This document shows, one piece after another, positions 52,421-61,900 of a stretch of 64,000 nucleotides of DNA. The stretch is taken from the NCBI GenBank assembly GCA_019973575.1, contig BPUI01000003.1, positions 434,001-498,000 on the forward strand. The letters are read 5' to 3'. A model generated the notes under the pieces. The model ran no database searches, was not told where the DNA came from, and saw only the letters and a list, made by a program, of their open reading frames with translations. Position 1 is the stretch's first letter. Each line of letters opens with the position of its first letter. This DNA is from Gemmatimonadetes bacterium T265. GTDB taxonomy: Bacteria; Gemmatimonadota; Gemmatimonadetes; Gemmatimonadales; Gemmatimonadaceae. The position numbers and the translations under genes were made by a program.

Positions 52421-52638
52421 CGTCCTCCGCAGGCCCGTGGTGAGATGGTCGTGACGCGTCATCATCCTGCCCGCGCGCACACGCGAAGGCAAGGGGCCGG
52501 CCGCGCGCGCCGCGCGGAGCACCTCGCGTTATTCTACTGCGACGCCGGCCGGCGACTCGGCGCCGGCGTCACCCTCGACGCAATGACCGACGACCTGCTC
52601 CACGACGAGCTCGCGATTCGGAAGGCCGGGGTGCGCCC
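52421..52638. promoter_or_regulatory. Divergent promoter region of the hexuronate locus
   Basis: 218 bp between exuT-like and uxaB-like genes. An AT-richer spot GCGTTATTCTACTGCGAC lies at about 52526-52543. A small frame (ATG 52583 to TGA 52642, 19 residues) overlaps the uxaB GTG by 4 bp and could couple its translation. No TGTATACA-type site was seen here, so the GntR regulator at 36.7 kb probably does not act here. Confidence 0.45.
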
Positions 52639-54186
52639 GTGAGCGTCTCGGTGCGGCCGCGGCTGACGCGCGCGCTCGCCGAGTCGGCGGCGTTCCGGGC
52701 GCGCACCGACCTCGCGCCGCCCCCGCCCGCGTTCGCCGACCTGCCCGAGCGCGCACTGCAGTTCGGCACGGGCGCGCTCCTCCGCGGCCTCGTCGTCGAC
52801 GCGCTCGACCAGGCGAACCGCCGGGGCGCCTTCAACGGGCGCGTCGTCGTCGTCGGCTCGACCGGGAGCGGGCGCGAGCGCGCCTTCACCGACCAGGACG
52901 GGCTCTACACGCTCGCGGTGCAGGGCACCGTCGACGGCCGGCCGGTGCGCGCGCTCCGCGTCGTCGGCGCGGTGAGCCGCGCGCTCTCCGCCGACGACGA
53001 CTGGGACGCCGTGCTCGCCTGCGCGCGCGACCCACTCCTCTCGCTCATCTTCTCGAACACCACCGAGGTCGGCCTCGCGTTAGACCCGGATCCGCGCGCG
53101 GACGCGGCCGACGCGCGCGCGCCCCGCTCGTTCCCGGCCAAGCTCGCCCGCGTCCTGCTGGAGCGGGCGCGCGCGTTCGCCTGCGCGCCGTCCGCCGGCC
53201 TCGCCGTCGTCCCCTGCGAGCTGGTCGAGCACAACGGCGACACGTTACGCGCGCTCGTCCTCGACCTCGCCGCGCGGTGGCGCGCGGGCGACGACTTCGC
53301 GCGGTGGGCCGAGCGCCACGTCGACTTCTGCAACACGCTCGTCGACCGCATCGTCCCGGGCGCGCCGGCCGGCGCGGCGGCGGACGCACTCGCCGCCGCC
53401 ACCGGCTACGACGACATGCTCCTCACGACGTGCGAGCCCTACCACCTGTTCGCGATCGAGGGCGACGACGCACGCCGCACTCGCCTCGGCTTCGTTGCCG
53501 ACGGCGACGAATCCGTGTTCGTCACCCCGGACGTCGGCTCCCTCCGCGAGCGCAAGGTCCGCCTGCTCAACGGCACCCACACCGCGACCGCGCCGCTCGC
53601 CCTGCTCGCCGGCTGCGAGACGGTGCGCGAGGCCGTGCGCGACGCGCGACTCGGCCCCTACGTCCGCCGCCTGCTCTTCGACGAGATCGCCCCCACCCTC
53701 GCGCAGCCCGGCGTGGACGCGTACGCGAGCGCGGTGCTCGACCGCTTCGACAACGGCGCGATCCGGCACGCCTTGTGGGACATCACGCTCCAGGGCACGA
53801 CGAAGCTGCGCGTCCGATTGACCCCCACAATTCAGCGCTACACGGCCGCGTACGGGCGCGCGCCCGCGGCGCTCACGCTCGGCCTCGCCGCACACCTCTG
53901 GTTCCTGCGCGGCGCGCTCCACGACGCGCGCCGCCGCGCCGGGCTCGCGGTCCCTCCCGACGACCAGGGCGCCGCCGTCCGCGCGCACTGGGACGCGACG
54001 GGCGGCCGCCCCACCAACGACGCGCTCCGTGCCGTCGCCCACGCGACCTGCGCCGACCGCGCCCTCTGGGGCGAGAACCTCGCCGCGCTCCCCCGCGTGG
54101 CAGACGCCGTCGCCGCGCACCTGACCCTCCTGCGCGACGGCGGCGCGGCCGCGGCGCTCGACGCGCTCGCCCCCGCGGTCGCCTAA
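52639..54186 (+). CDS. Tagaturonate/fructuronate reductase, UxaB type
   Basis: 515 residues from GTG 52639. Mannitol-dehydrogenase family: LQFGTGALLRGLVVDALDQAN at about 35-55, VVVVGSTGSGRERAF, LIFSNTTEVGLAL, VPCELVEHNGDTLRALV, HVDFCNTLVDRIVPGAP, LLNGTHTATAPLALLAG and KLRVRLTPTI. The QFGTG/GALLR opening is the UxaB (tagaturonate) form rather than the UxuB form. Yet the locus has mannonate dehydratase and no altronate dehydratase, so the pathway needs fructuronate to mannonate reduction. It may act on fructuronate or on both. NAD(H)-dependent, cytoplasmic. Confidence 0.87.
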   Translation: MSVSVRPRLTRALAESAAFRARTDLAPPPPAFADLPERALQFGTGALLRGLVVDALDQANRRGAFNGRVVVVGSTGSGRERAFTDQDGLYTLAVQGTVDGRPVRALRVVGAVSRALSADDDWDAVLACARDPLLSLIFSNTTEVGLALDPDPRADAADARAPRSFPAKLARVLLERARAFACAPSAGLAVVPCELVEHNGDTLRALVLDLAARWRAGDDFARWAERHVDFCNTLVDRIVPGAPAGAAADALAAATGYDDMLLTTCEPYHLFAIEGDDARRTRLGFVADGDESVFVTPDVGSLRERKVRLLNGTHTATAPLALLAGCETVREAVRDARLGPYVRRLLFDEIAPTLAQPGVDAYASAVLDRFDNGAIRHALWDITLQGTTKLRVRLTPTIQRYTAAYGRAPAALTLGLAAHLWFLRGALHDARRRAGLAVPPDDQGAAVRAHWDATGGRPTNDALRAVAHATCADRALWGENLAALPRVADAVAAHLTLLRDGGAAAALDALAPAVA

Positions 54187-54197
54187 CACACCCGCCC

Positions 54198-54869
54198 GTG
54201 CCCCCGACCGCCACCACCAGCCCCCCGGCGCGCGCGCACGTCGCCGACGCGATCATCGCGCGCGCCGCCGTCGCGGTCGTGCGCCTCCCCGACACGCGTC
54301 GCGCGCTCGCCGCCGTCCGCGCCATCGCCGACGGCGGCGTGACCGCGATCGAGCTGACGATGACCACGCCCGGCGCCCTCGACCTCCTCGAGGACCTCGC
54401 CCGCGGCCCCGACGCCGGGCTGCTGTTGGGCGCCGGCACGGTCCTCGACGCCGGCGCCGCGCGCCGCGCGGTCGACGCGGGCGCCGCGTTCGTCGTCAGC
54501 CCGGTCTTCTCGCGCGACGTCCTCGACGAGGGCCACCGGCTCGGGGTCCCCGTCCTCCCCGGCGCGTTCACCCCGACCGAGATCTACGCCGCGCACGCCG
54601 CCGGCGCCGACCTCGTCAAGCTCTTCCCCGCGGACACGTTAGGCCCTGCCCACGTCCGCGGCGTCCTCGCGCCCATGCCCTTCCTCCGCCTCATGCCCAC
54701 CGGCGGCGTCACCCCCGACAACGTCGGCGAGTGGCTCCGCGCGGGCGCCGTCGCCGTCGGCCTGGGCTCGTCGCTCGTCGACCCGACGCTCGTCGCCGCC
54801 GGCGACACGGCCGCGCTCACGGCGCGCGCCCGCCGCGTCGCCGCCGCCGTCGCGGAGGCGCGCGGGTGA
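54198..54869 (+). CDS. eda: 2-keto-3-deoxy-6-phosphogluconate aldolase
   Basis: 223 residues from GTG 54198. Class I KDPG aldolase: AIELTMTTPGAL with catalytic E52, GAGTVLDAG, FVVSPVFSRDVL, LPGAFTPTEIYAAHAAGADLVKLFPA with Schiff-base K141, and LMPTGGVTPDNVGEWL. Cleaves KDPG to pyruvate and glyceraldehyde 3-phosphate, the last step of the pathway. 11 bp after the reductase; its TGA overlaps the GTG of the kinase gene. Confidence 0.95.
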   Translation: MPPTATTSPPARAHVADAIIARAAVAVVRLPDTRRALAAVRAIADGGVTAIELTMTTPGALDLLEDLARGPDAGLLLGAGTVLDAGAARRAVDAGAAFVVSPVFSRDVLDEGHRLGVPVLPGAFTPTEIYAAHAAGADLVKLFPADTLGPAHVRGVLAPMPFLRLMPTGGVTPDNVGEWLRAGAVAVGLGSSLVDPTLVAAGDTAALTARARRVAAAVAEARG

Positions 54870-55921
54870 GCGCGCCCGCCGCGCCGCAGGTCGGCCCGCC
54901 GGACGTCGGTGCACCGCACGTCGTCACTTTCGGCGAGGTGCTCCTGCGCCTCTCGCCGCCACACCCGCACGAGCGCCTCTTCCAGTCCCCGACCCTGCGC
55001 ACCTGGTTCGGAGGGAGCGAGGCCAACGTCGCCGCCGGACTCGCCCGCCTCGGCACCGCGGTGGAGCACGTCACGCGCGTGCCCGCCCACGCGGTCGGTG
55101 ACGCGGCACTCGCGGCGTTGCGCGCCGAGGGCGTCGGCGTGCGGCACGTCGCGCGCGGCGGCACCCGCCTCGGCGCGTACTTCGTCGAGAGCGGCGCCGA
55201 CCTGCGCCCACTCCACACCGTCTACGACCGCGCGGGCTCCGCATTCGCCGAGCTCGAGCCCGCGCATCTCGACTGGGACGCGGCCCTCCGCGGCGTGGAG
55301 TGGTTCCACGTCTCGGGCATCGTCCCCGCGCTCGGCGACGGGCCCAGGCGCACGCTCGGCGCGGCCCTCGACGCCGCGCGCGCCCGCGGCATCCCGGTGA
55401 GCGTGGACCTCAACTGGCGCCCGGCCCTCTGGAACGGGCGCGACCCGCGCCCAACCATCGAGCGGCTCGCCGCGTCAGCGCACCTCCTGATCGCCAACCC
55501 CGGCGCCGTCGACATCATGCTCGGCGAGCCCACCGCGGGCACCGCCCCCGAACCGCCGGACGCCCTGCGCGACACCGCGGCCAGGCTCTGCGCCCGCTTC
55601 GGCTGCGCGGACGTCGCCCTCACGCAACGCGACGTGCGCTCGGCGCACGCGCACGCGTGGACCGCGCACCTCTACGAGGGCGCGACCGGCACGCTCCACT
55701 CCGCCCCTCGCTACGAGATGCACGTGGTCGACCGCGTCGGCGGCGGCGACAGCTTCGTCGCGGCGCTCCTCCACGCGCGGCTCGCCGGCCGCCCGCCGGC
55801 CGACGCCGTCCGCTTCGCGGCCGCGGCCGGCGCGTTGAAGCTGACCATCCCCGGCGACTTCAACCGCGTCTCGGCCGAGGAGGTCGACCGGCTGCTCGCC
55901 GCGGCGGCGCCCGGTTCGTAG
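54866..55921 (+). CDS. kdgK: 2-keto-3-deoxygluconate kinase (PfkB family)
   Basis: 351 residues from GTG 54866 (4-bp overlap with eda). PfkB/ribokinase family: VTFGEVLLRLSPP, substrate motif FGGSEANVAAGLARLG (about 48-63), VDLNWRPALW, and the ATP/catalytic motif DRVGGGDSFVAALL with D295. Phosphorylates KDG made by UxuA to KDPG. Its operon with eda and the divergent uxaC/uxuA genes supports KDG rather than fructose or ribose as substrate. Confidence 0.93.
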   Translation: MSAPAAPQVGPPDVGAPHVVTFGEVLLRLSPPHPHERLFQSPTLRTWFGGSEANVAAGLARLGTAVEHVTRVPAHAVGDAALAALRAEGVGVRHVARGGTRLGAYFVESGADLRPLHTVYDRAGSAFAELEPAHLDWDAALRGVEWFHVSGIVPALGDGPRRTLGAALDAARARGIPVSVDLNWRPALWNGRDPRPTIERLAASAHLLIANPGAVDIMLGEPTAGTAPEPPDALRDTAARLCARFGCADVALTQRDVRSAHAHAWTAHLYEGATGTLHSAPRYEMHVVDRVGGGDSFVAALLHARLAGRPPADAVRFAAAAGALKLTIPGDFNRVSAEEVDRLLAAAAPGS

Positions 55922-56195
55922 GTGCGACGCCACGGACCGTAGCGCCACCGCCACACCGCACACCCGCGTGGACCCCCGCGCACGTCGGGGCCACGCCGGA
56001 CACCGCGACCGGCGACCTCGTGTAAGTCGATGTCCAGCAACATGCTACACGCCGGCGCCGGGCGGCGCCGCGGCCCGCGGCAGGTGACTAACACGAACCA
56101 CCGTGTGCGGTACGCGCCCTGCCCGAGCGGACACCAGGCGCCGACACTATCGGCGGTCCCTTCCTCCCTCGTCCGCGCTCTCGCAGGCTCCCCAC

Positions 56196-56987
56196 ATGCA
56201 CACGCTCTCCGCTCCCCTCGCCGCTCGCGTCCGCCGCCTCGCCACCACGGTCGCGTGCGCCGGCGCCGCCATCCTCGCCGCGTCCAACGCCGCCCACGCG
56301 CAGTCCACGCCCCCGACCGCGACCCTGCGCTTCGACGAGGCCGGCGCGCTCGCCTTCACGGGGCCCTACGGGTCCCCCGACGTCGGCCGGCTCAAGGCGA
56401 CCTTCCTTTCCCTCCCCGGCAACGCGTCGGCCAACACCCCCATCGACGCCTTCTGCATCGACATCCTCCACGAGGTGACCTTCGACCCGAACGGCTGGAA
56501 CGTCTACCTGACGAACCTCGGCGACTCCTCGATTTCGTACACGCGGCAGGGCACGCGGTCGTTCAACCCGGGGCCCGACGCGCTCACCCGCTACCGCAAG
56601 GCGGCGTGGCTCGTGGACCAGTACTCGAAGGTCTCGACCCTCACCGACACGGCCGGCATCCAGGGCGCGATGTGGTTGCAGTTCGAGCCCACACTGGCCC
56701 CCTACGACTACGCCACCGCCGGTGAGGCGCAGGCGGTCGCGACGTGGGAGGCCGCGGCCGACGCGTTTGCCGGTTCGGCGAACTTCGCCACCTACGACTG
56801 GCGCCGGTTCACGGTCCTCACCGACGTCAACAGCGCCGGCATCGGGGACGACTACCACGGCATGCAGGAGCTCATCACCGAGTCGCCGATCACCGCGACG
56901 CCCGAGCCGACCACGGTCGCGCTACTCGGGGTGAGCCTCGTCGGCACGGGCCTCGTCGCGCGGCGCCGGGCATCGCGCAACGCCTAA
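56196..56987 (+). CDS. PEP-CTERM sorted exoprotein
   Basis: 263 residues from ATG 56196. Signal peptide about 1-36 (CAGAAILAASNAAHAQ). C-terminal sorting signal: PEP at about 236-238, hydrophobic stretch TTVALLGVSLVGTGLVA and basic tail RRRASRN, as in exosortase substrates. The mature part (FCIDILHEVTF, WLVDQYSK, GAMWLQFEP) resembles secreted proteins with a conserved Cys near FCIDI; function unknown. The exosortase is not in the window. It stands alone on its strand and stops just before a strong hairpin. Confidence 0.88.
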   Translation: MHTLSAPLAARVRRLATTVACAGAAILAASNAAHAQSTPPTATLRFDEAGALAFTGPYGSPDVGRLKATFLSLPGNASANTPIDAFCIDILHEVTFDPNGWNVYLTNLGDSSISYTRQGTRSFNPGPDALTRYRKAAWLVDQYSKVSTLTDTAGIQGAMWLQFEPTLAPYDYATAGEAQAVATWEAAADAFAGSANFATYDWRRFTVLTDVNSAGIGDDYHGMQELITESPITATPEPTTVALLGVSLVGTGLVARRRASRNA

Positions 56988-57047
56988 CCGGACGCGCGGG
57001 TGCGGCCACGGCGCCGCGCCCGCACCCGCCCCGGCCCCAACAACGAG

Positions 57048-57082
57048 CCAGCCCCCGCGTGCGTCGGCACGACGGGGGCTGG
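57048..57082. terminator. Bidirectional hairpin terminator
   Basis: CCAGCCCCCG (57048-57057) pairs perfectly with CGGGGGCTGG (57073-57082), 15-base loop, followed by TTACGTT. It lies between the convergent PEP-CTERM gene and the alpha/beta hydrolase gene and should stop transcription from both. Confidence 0.75.
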
Positions 57083-57131
57083 TTACGTTAGGCACTTGCG
57101 GGCCCGGCCACCCGCGCGCTCGGACTCGGTC

Positions 57132-58061
57132 CTACGCCGCCGTTCCCCGCGCCGCGGGCGGGAACTCCGCCAGCCACTGCCGCACGCACGCGAAGAAGGC
57201 GCCGCGGTGCGCCGCCGCGGAGAACAGGTGGTCCGCGCGCGGAAACACCGCGACCCGCATCTGATCCCGGCGCACCGCGCGGCCGAGCACCTCGGCCATC
57301 TGGCGCTCGCTATTGAAGCTGGCGTCGAACGTTCCCGTGAACACGAACAACAGGCGCGCCCGACGCGCCGCCATTTCGGCGACGTCCGCGCGGAAGCGCG
57401 CGCGCGTCGGGTACTCGCGCTGGAACACCGGCTGCGGCGCATCGTCAGCCGGCGTCGCGGGCGCGGCGCGCGCGAACCGCCGCCGCAGCGACCGCGGCCG
57501 CACGAACCGCCGCCAGCGCTCCAGCTGCAGGTACCGCAGCGTGTGCCGGCGCACGTGGTAGCCCAGCGTCGGGTACGTGTAGCCGTCGACGAACACCGCC
57601 CCGACCACGCGCGGATCGGCGACCGCGACCGGGTGCATCGTGTCGACGCCCGAGCACAGTCCGACGAGCACCACCTCCCGCACCCCGAGCGAACTCTCTA
57701 CCCAGTCCAGGGCCGCCCGCACGTCGGCGGCCGCCTGCTCGCTCGTCGTCGCGGCGCCCGCGCGCGGCAGACTGTCACCCAGCCCCGACAGGTCGAACCG
57801 CAGCGCGTACCACCCGAGCGCGGCCGCCGCGCGTGCGAGGTCGACGTACAGGCGGAACGGGCCGACGTGGTGGCTCAACCCGATGTTCGCCATCACCACG
57901 GCGCGGCGCGGGGTCGGCGAGCCGGCCGCCGCGGGCGCGCCCGCCGGCTGCGTCACGACGCCCACGAGCCCGCGGTGCGGCCCGAACAGGACCGCGCGCT
58001 CGGCCGCGGAGACACCCGCCGGCGGGCCGGCCGTCGCGTTAGGCGTAGGCTCGTTAGACAT
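57132..58061 (-). CDS. Alpha/beta hydrolase of the biosynthetic cluster
   Basis: 309 residues from ATG 58061. Core fold: RRAVVMANIGLSHHVGPFRL, YALRFDLSGLGDS, nucleophile elbow LVGLCSGVD with S137, DPRVVGAVFVDGYTYP and a late His in FPRADHLFSAAAHR. No signal peptide. The start overlaps the upstream hydrolase by 8 bp, and that gene follows the polyketide synthase, so all three probably form one transcript. It could act as an editing or releasing thioesterase, or modify the product. It also resembles hydrolases found beside exosortase loci; which applies is open. Confidence 0.82.
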   Translation of the reverse strand: MSNEPTPNATAGPPAGVSAAERAVLFGPHRGLVGVVTQPAGAPAAAGSPTPRRAVVMANIGLSHHVGPFRLYVDLARAAAALGWYALRFDLSGLGDSLPRAGAATTSEQAAADVRAALDWVESSLGVREVVLVGLCSGVDTMHPVAVADPRVVGAVFVDGYTYPTLGYHVRRHTLRYLQLERWRRFVRPRSLRRRFARAAPATPADDAPQPVFQREYPTRARFRADVAEMAARRARLLFVFTGTFDASFNSERQMAEVLGRAVRRDQMRVAVFPRADHLFSAAAHRGAFFACVRQWLAEFPPAARGTAA

Positions 58062-58908
58062 GGGCGGGCGGCTCCGCCGTCCGTCGCGCGATCGGCTGTG
58101 CACGCTGCACCGCGGCCCGCTCCGCCGGCCGCTCCGCAAAGAAGGCGTCGATCGCGCCCGGAATGTGCCGCGCCACCAGCGTGTCGCTCGCCCAGTGTCC
58201 GCCCCTCGCGAGCGTCGCGTCCGCCACGTGGCGGACCTCGCACGCCACCCCGCGCGCCGCCCACACGCCGCCGAGTTCGGCGTACTCCGGACCGGAATCG
58301 GCGGCAACGAGCAGCACCCGCCCGGGCGCGCCACACCCCTCTGCCGTCAGGTCTAACGCGCCAGTCTCTGCGCGCATCGCCGGAGTCATCACGTAGCCGA
58401 GCAGTTCGTCCACACCTCGGCGGTCGTCCTCGGGGTAGGCGCGGTCGCCGAGCCCCGCGGCCTGCTCCGCGTCGAGCCCCGCGAGGTACTCCGCGCCGCG
58501 CACCACCGGATCCCACAGCACGAGATCCGAAACGGCGAGCCCCGCCGCACACGCGCGCACCGCGACGACCGCGCCCAGTCGCATCCCGACGAGCGCGACC
58601 CGCCGCACCCCGGCCACGTCCTGCAGCTCCTGCACGGCGGTGCCGACGTCCTCGACCCAGCGCGTCACGCTCCCCTCAGCCGCCTCGCCCGCGGAGTCAC
58701 CCGTCCCGCCGTAGTCGAAGCGCAAGACGTGCATCCCCCTCGCCGCGAGCAGCGCGGCGAGGCGACGGTAGGCCCAGTGCGCCTGCCGGTATTCCTGCGG
58801 GCCCGGGTAGCAGAGCACTACCCCGTCGCGCCGCGCCGGCGTGGCGGACGCCGGGTGATACACGCCGAACAGCTGGCGGCCGGCGTCGCCGAAGAAACGA
58901 GGGAGCAT
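58054..58908 (-). CDS. Alpha/beta hydrolase-fold protein with Arg in place of the nucleophile
   Basis: 284 residues from ATG 58908. Alpha/beta hydrolase features: GVVLCYPGPQEYRQAHWAYRRLA, VLRFDYGGTGDSAG, ALVGMRLGAVVAV and a late GGHWASD. The expected GxSxG elbow reads G-M-R-L-G (108-112), so serine is replaced by Arg110. A normal Ser hydrolase mechanism is therefore unlikely; it may be a non-hydrolytic partner or use another residue. 38 bp downstream of the polyketide synthase gene; overlaps the next hydrolase by 8 bp. Confidence 0.8.
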   Translation of the reverse strand: MLPRFFGDAGRQLFGVYHPASATPARRDGVVLCYPGPQEYRQAHWAYRRLAALLAARGMHVLRFDYGGTGDSAGEAAEGSVTRWVEDVGTAVQELQDVAGVRRVALVGMRLGAVVAVRACAAGLAVSDLVLWDPVVRGAEYLAGLDAEQAAGLGDRAYPEDDRRGVDELLGYVMTPAMRAETGALDLTAEGCGAPGRVLLVAADSGPEYAELGGVWAARGVACEVRHVADATLARGGHWASDTLVARHIPGAIDAFFAERPAERAAVQRAQPIARRTAEPPAHV

Positions 58909-58946
58909 GCGGGGCTGCGGGTGGGCGCGGGCAGGCCGCCCGGACG

Positions 58947-61900
58947 CTACGGCCCGCCGACCTGCACGTACCGTCCGGGCTCGTTCGGGTGGGCGACGAA
59001 CCACGCCGGCGACCCGTCACGCGCGCGGCCGAGGCGCGCCCCGGGCACGGGCGGCGTGCCCGGCATGGTCGGCGCCGACTCGGCCGGTCGCGGCGGGAAG
59101 AACCCGCCCTCCTGCATCTCGGCGACGGCGTTCGTGAACGCGTCGACCACCAGGCGGAGGTCCGCCTCGCTGTGACTCGCGGTCATGAAGCACGGGAACC
59201 CGTCGTACACGTGCACGCCGCGGTCGCGGAGCATGTAGAACAGCAGGTCGCCGTGCGGCTGCTCCGCCGTGTAGAACGTCTTCCAGACCGACGCGAAGTG
59301 CCGGACCTCGAGCGGCGCGCCCGACGCGCGGAACATCGCGTTGAGCTCCTCGGCGAGGTCGCGCGTGCGCTCCGCCAGCAGCCGCTGCAGGTCGGGGCCA
59401 CGCGCCTTGAGCTCCAGCAACACCGCGCGCGCCGCCGCGAGGGCGAGCGGGTGGCGCACGAACGTCCCCGCGAAGTACGTCACCCCGACTTCGGGCACCG
59501 ACGCGTCGCCGTACTGCCACGCCCCGCCGTCGAGCGCGTCCATGAACGCGCGCCGCCCCGCGATCACGCCGATCGGCAGCCCGCCGCCGACGATCTTGCC
59601 GTAGGTCGCCAGGTCCGCGCGCACGCCGAAGTGCTCCTGCGCGCCGCCGGGCGCCGCGCGGAACCCGGTGACGATTTCGTCCCAGATGTAGACGATTCCC
59701 GCCTCCTCGGTGAGCGTGCGCAGCTCCCGCAGGAACTCCGCGGGCTGGAAGTCGGGGCGCCGGCTCTGCACCGGTTCGACGACGATCGCGGCCAGCTCGT
59801 GCGCGCGCTCGCGCAGCACGGCCATCGACTCGGGCGTGGCGTAGTCGAGGACGAGCACGTTCTCCGTCGCCGCCCGGAGGATGCCCGGCGCGGCCGGCAC
59901 CGCACGGTGCGCCCGCGTCCCCCGGACGATCACCTCGTCGTTGATGCCGTGGTACGAGCCGGAAAAGATCGCGACGAGATCGCGGCCCGTGATCGTACGC
60001 GCGATGCGGATCGCGCCGAGCACCGCCTCCGAGCCCGTGTTGCAGAACGCCACCCGCTCGGTGCCGGTCACCTCCGCGAACAACTCCGCCACCTCGGCCG
60101 TCAGCGCGTGCTGCGGACCGACCTCGAACCCGCGATCCATCTGGGCCCGCACCGCGTCGACGACGAACGGCGCCGACCACCCGAACAAGTTGGAGCCGAA
60201 CCCCGACAGCACGTCCACGTACTCGTTCCCGTCCACGTCCCACAGCCGCGATCCGGCCGAGCGCTCGACCACGATCGGGTAGACGAGCTCCTTGGTCGTC
60301 GGGCGGAACCCCGTCACGGCACGGGGGTCGGCCATCCGCGCCCGGTGCGTGTCGGTGAAGCGCTTCGACCCTGCGGTCCGCGCGGTGTAGCGGCGCGTGA
60401 ACGCGTCCAGCCGCGACCGCTGGCGCGCGTCGAGCTCCGCGTTCCCCTTGTGCGTGATGCGCGGCGCGGCGCCGAACGCCTTCTTCGCGTCGTAGAATTC
60501 GCGCTGCGGACCGGTAGTCACTAACGGCGCGTCGTCGGCCGGCTCCGCCGCGACCACAGGCGGCTGCTCCGCGGTCGGCGCAGCGCCCGCGGGCGGAGCC
60601 GCGACCGACGACGCAGGTGCCGGGACGGCCACGGCGGACGTCCCGTGTGCGTCACCGTCGACCACCGCCGTCGCGCCGGCTAGTACCGCGAGCTGCTGCG
60701 TCATAAGGCGAAGCTGCTGCTCGATGAGCTGCTGTACCGCGCTCCCACCAATACCCACTGGCGCGACAGCTACCGGAACCGGCGTGACGTCAGGCGTCGT
60801 GTTAGGCCTGATGGGAGGCACGACCGGCGCGGGCGCAGCCGCAACTGGAACCGCGACCGGAGCCGCCGCCGGCTCGGGCGCGATCACCGCGTCGAGATGC
60901 GCCGCGACGCGCGAGGCGCTCGTGTACTCCTCGATCAGCTGCCGGAAGGTGACCTTCACGCCGAAGCGCTTCGCGAGCGCGAGCGCAACCTGCGTCAGGA
61001 CGAGCGAATCGATGCCGAGCTCGACGAAGCTCGCGTCCGCATCGCCCGCGCCGATCTCGACGCCCGACACGGTCTCGAAAAGTTCACAAACCTCGGCGAC
61101 GAGGCGCGGGTGGCGGGCGGTGTTCGACACGGGGGAGAGAGAGTCGGCGTCCTGAGGCGCGCCGAGCAGTGGGAGGGCAAGGGAAGGGGCCGGCAGAGAG
61201 ACGGGCGCGGCTGCCGCGGGCGCGCCCACCACCGGCAGCGGGTCCACCCAGTACCGTTGACGCTCGAACGGGTAGCTCGGCACCGGCACGCGGCGGCGCG
61301 TCTCGCCGGCCACGAAGCCGGACCAGTCGGGACGCACGCCGCTCGTCCACAGCCGACCGAGGGCGCCGAGTACCGCCTCGCCCTCGCCATTTGGGTCGCC
61401 GGATTCGCCGAGCGACGCGACACACACCTGCGCGGCGCGGTCGGTGACCTGCTGCCGCGCGAGGGACGACAGCGTGGCTCGCGGCCCCACTTCGAGCAGC
61501 AGCGCGCCGGGCTCCGACCAGACCGTCCGCACGGCGTCCGCGAACCGCACCGTCTCGCGTAGGTGGCGCGCCCAGTACTGCGGGTCGCACGCGTCCGCCA
61601 CGGTGAGCCACGCGCCCGTCACCGACGAGACGATCGGCGTCCGTGCCGGCGCTAGTGCGATCCCGCGTACCATCTCGAGGAACGGCGCGACCACCGGCTC
61701 CATCATCGGCGAGTGGAACGCGTGCGACGTGTGCAGCGGCCGACACGCGACGCCTTCCGCCTCGACCGCCGCCTGGAACCGCACGATCGCGTCGGTTGGC
61801 CCGGCGACTACGCACAGCCCGGGGCTGTTCTCCGACGCGACGGCCAACTCCGGCCCGAGCCGCGGTACCACCGCCGCCGCGCCGAGTCGCACCGAGAGCA

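Noticed and set aside
52583-52642. 19-residue frame MTDDLLHDELAIRKAGVRP overlapping the uxaB start
   Set aside because: Too short to judge as a gene; noted in the promoter region as a possible coupling peptide.
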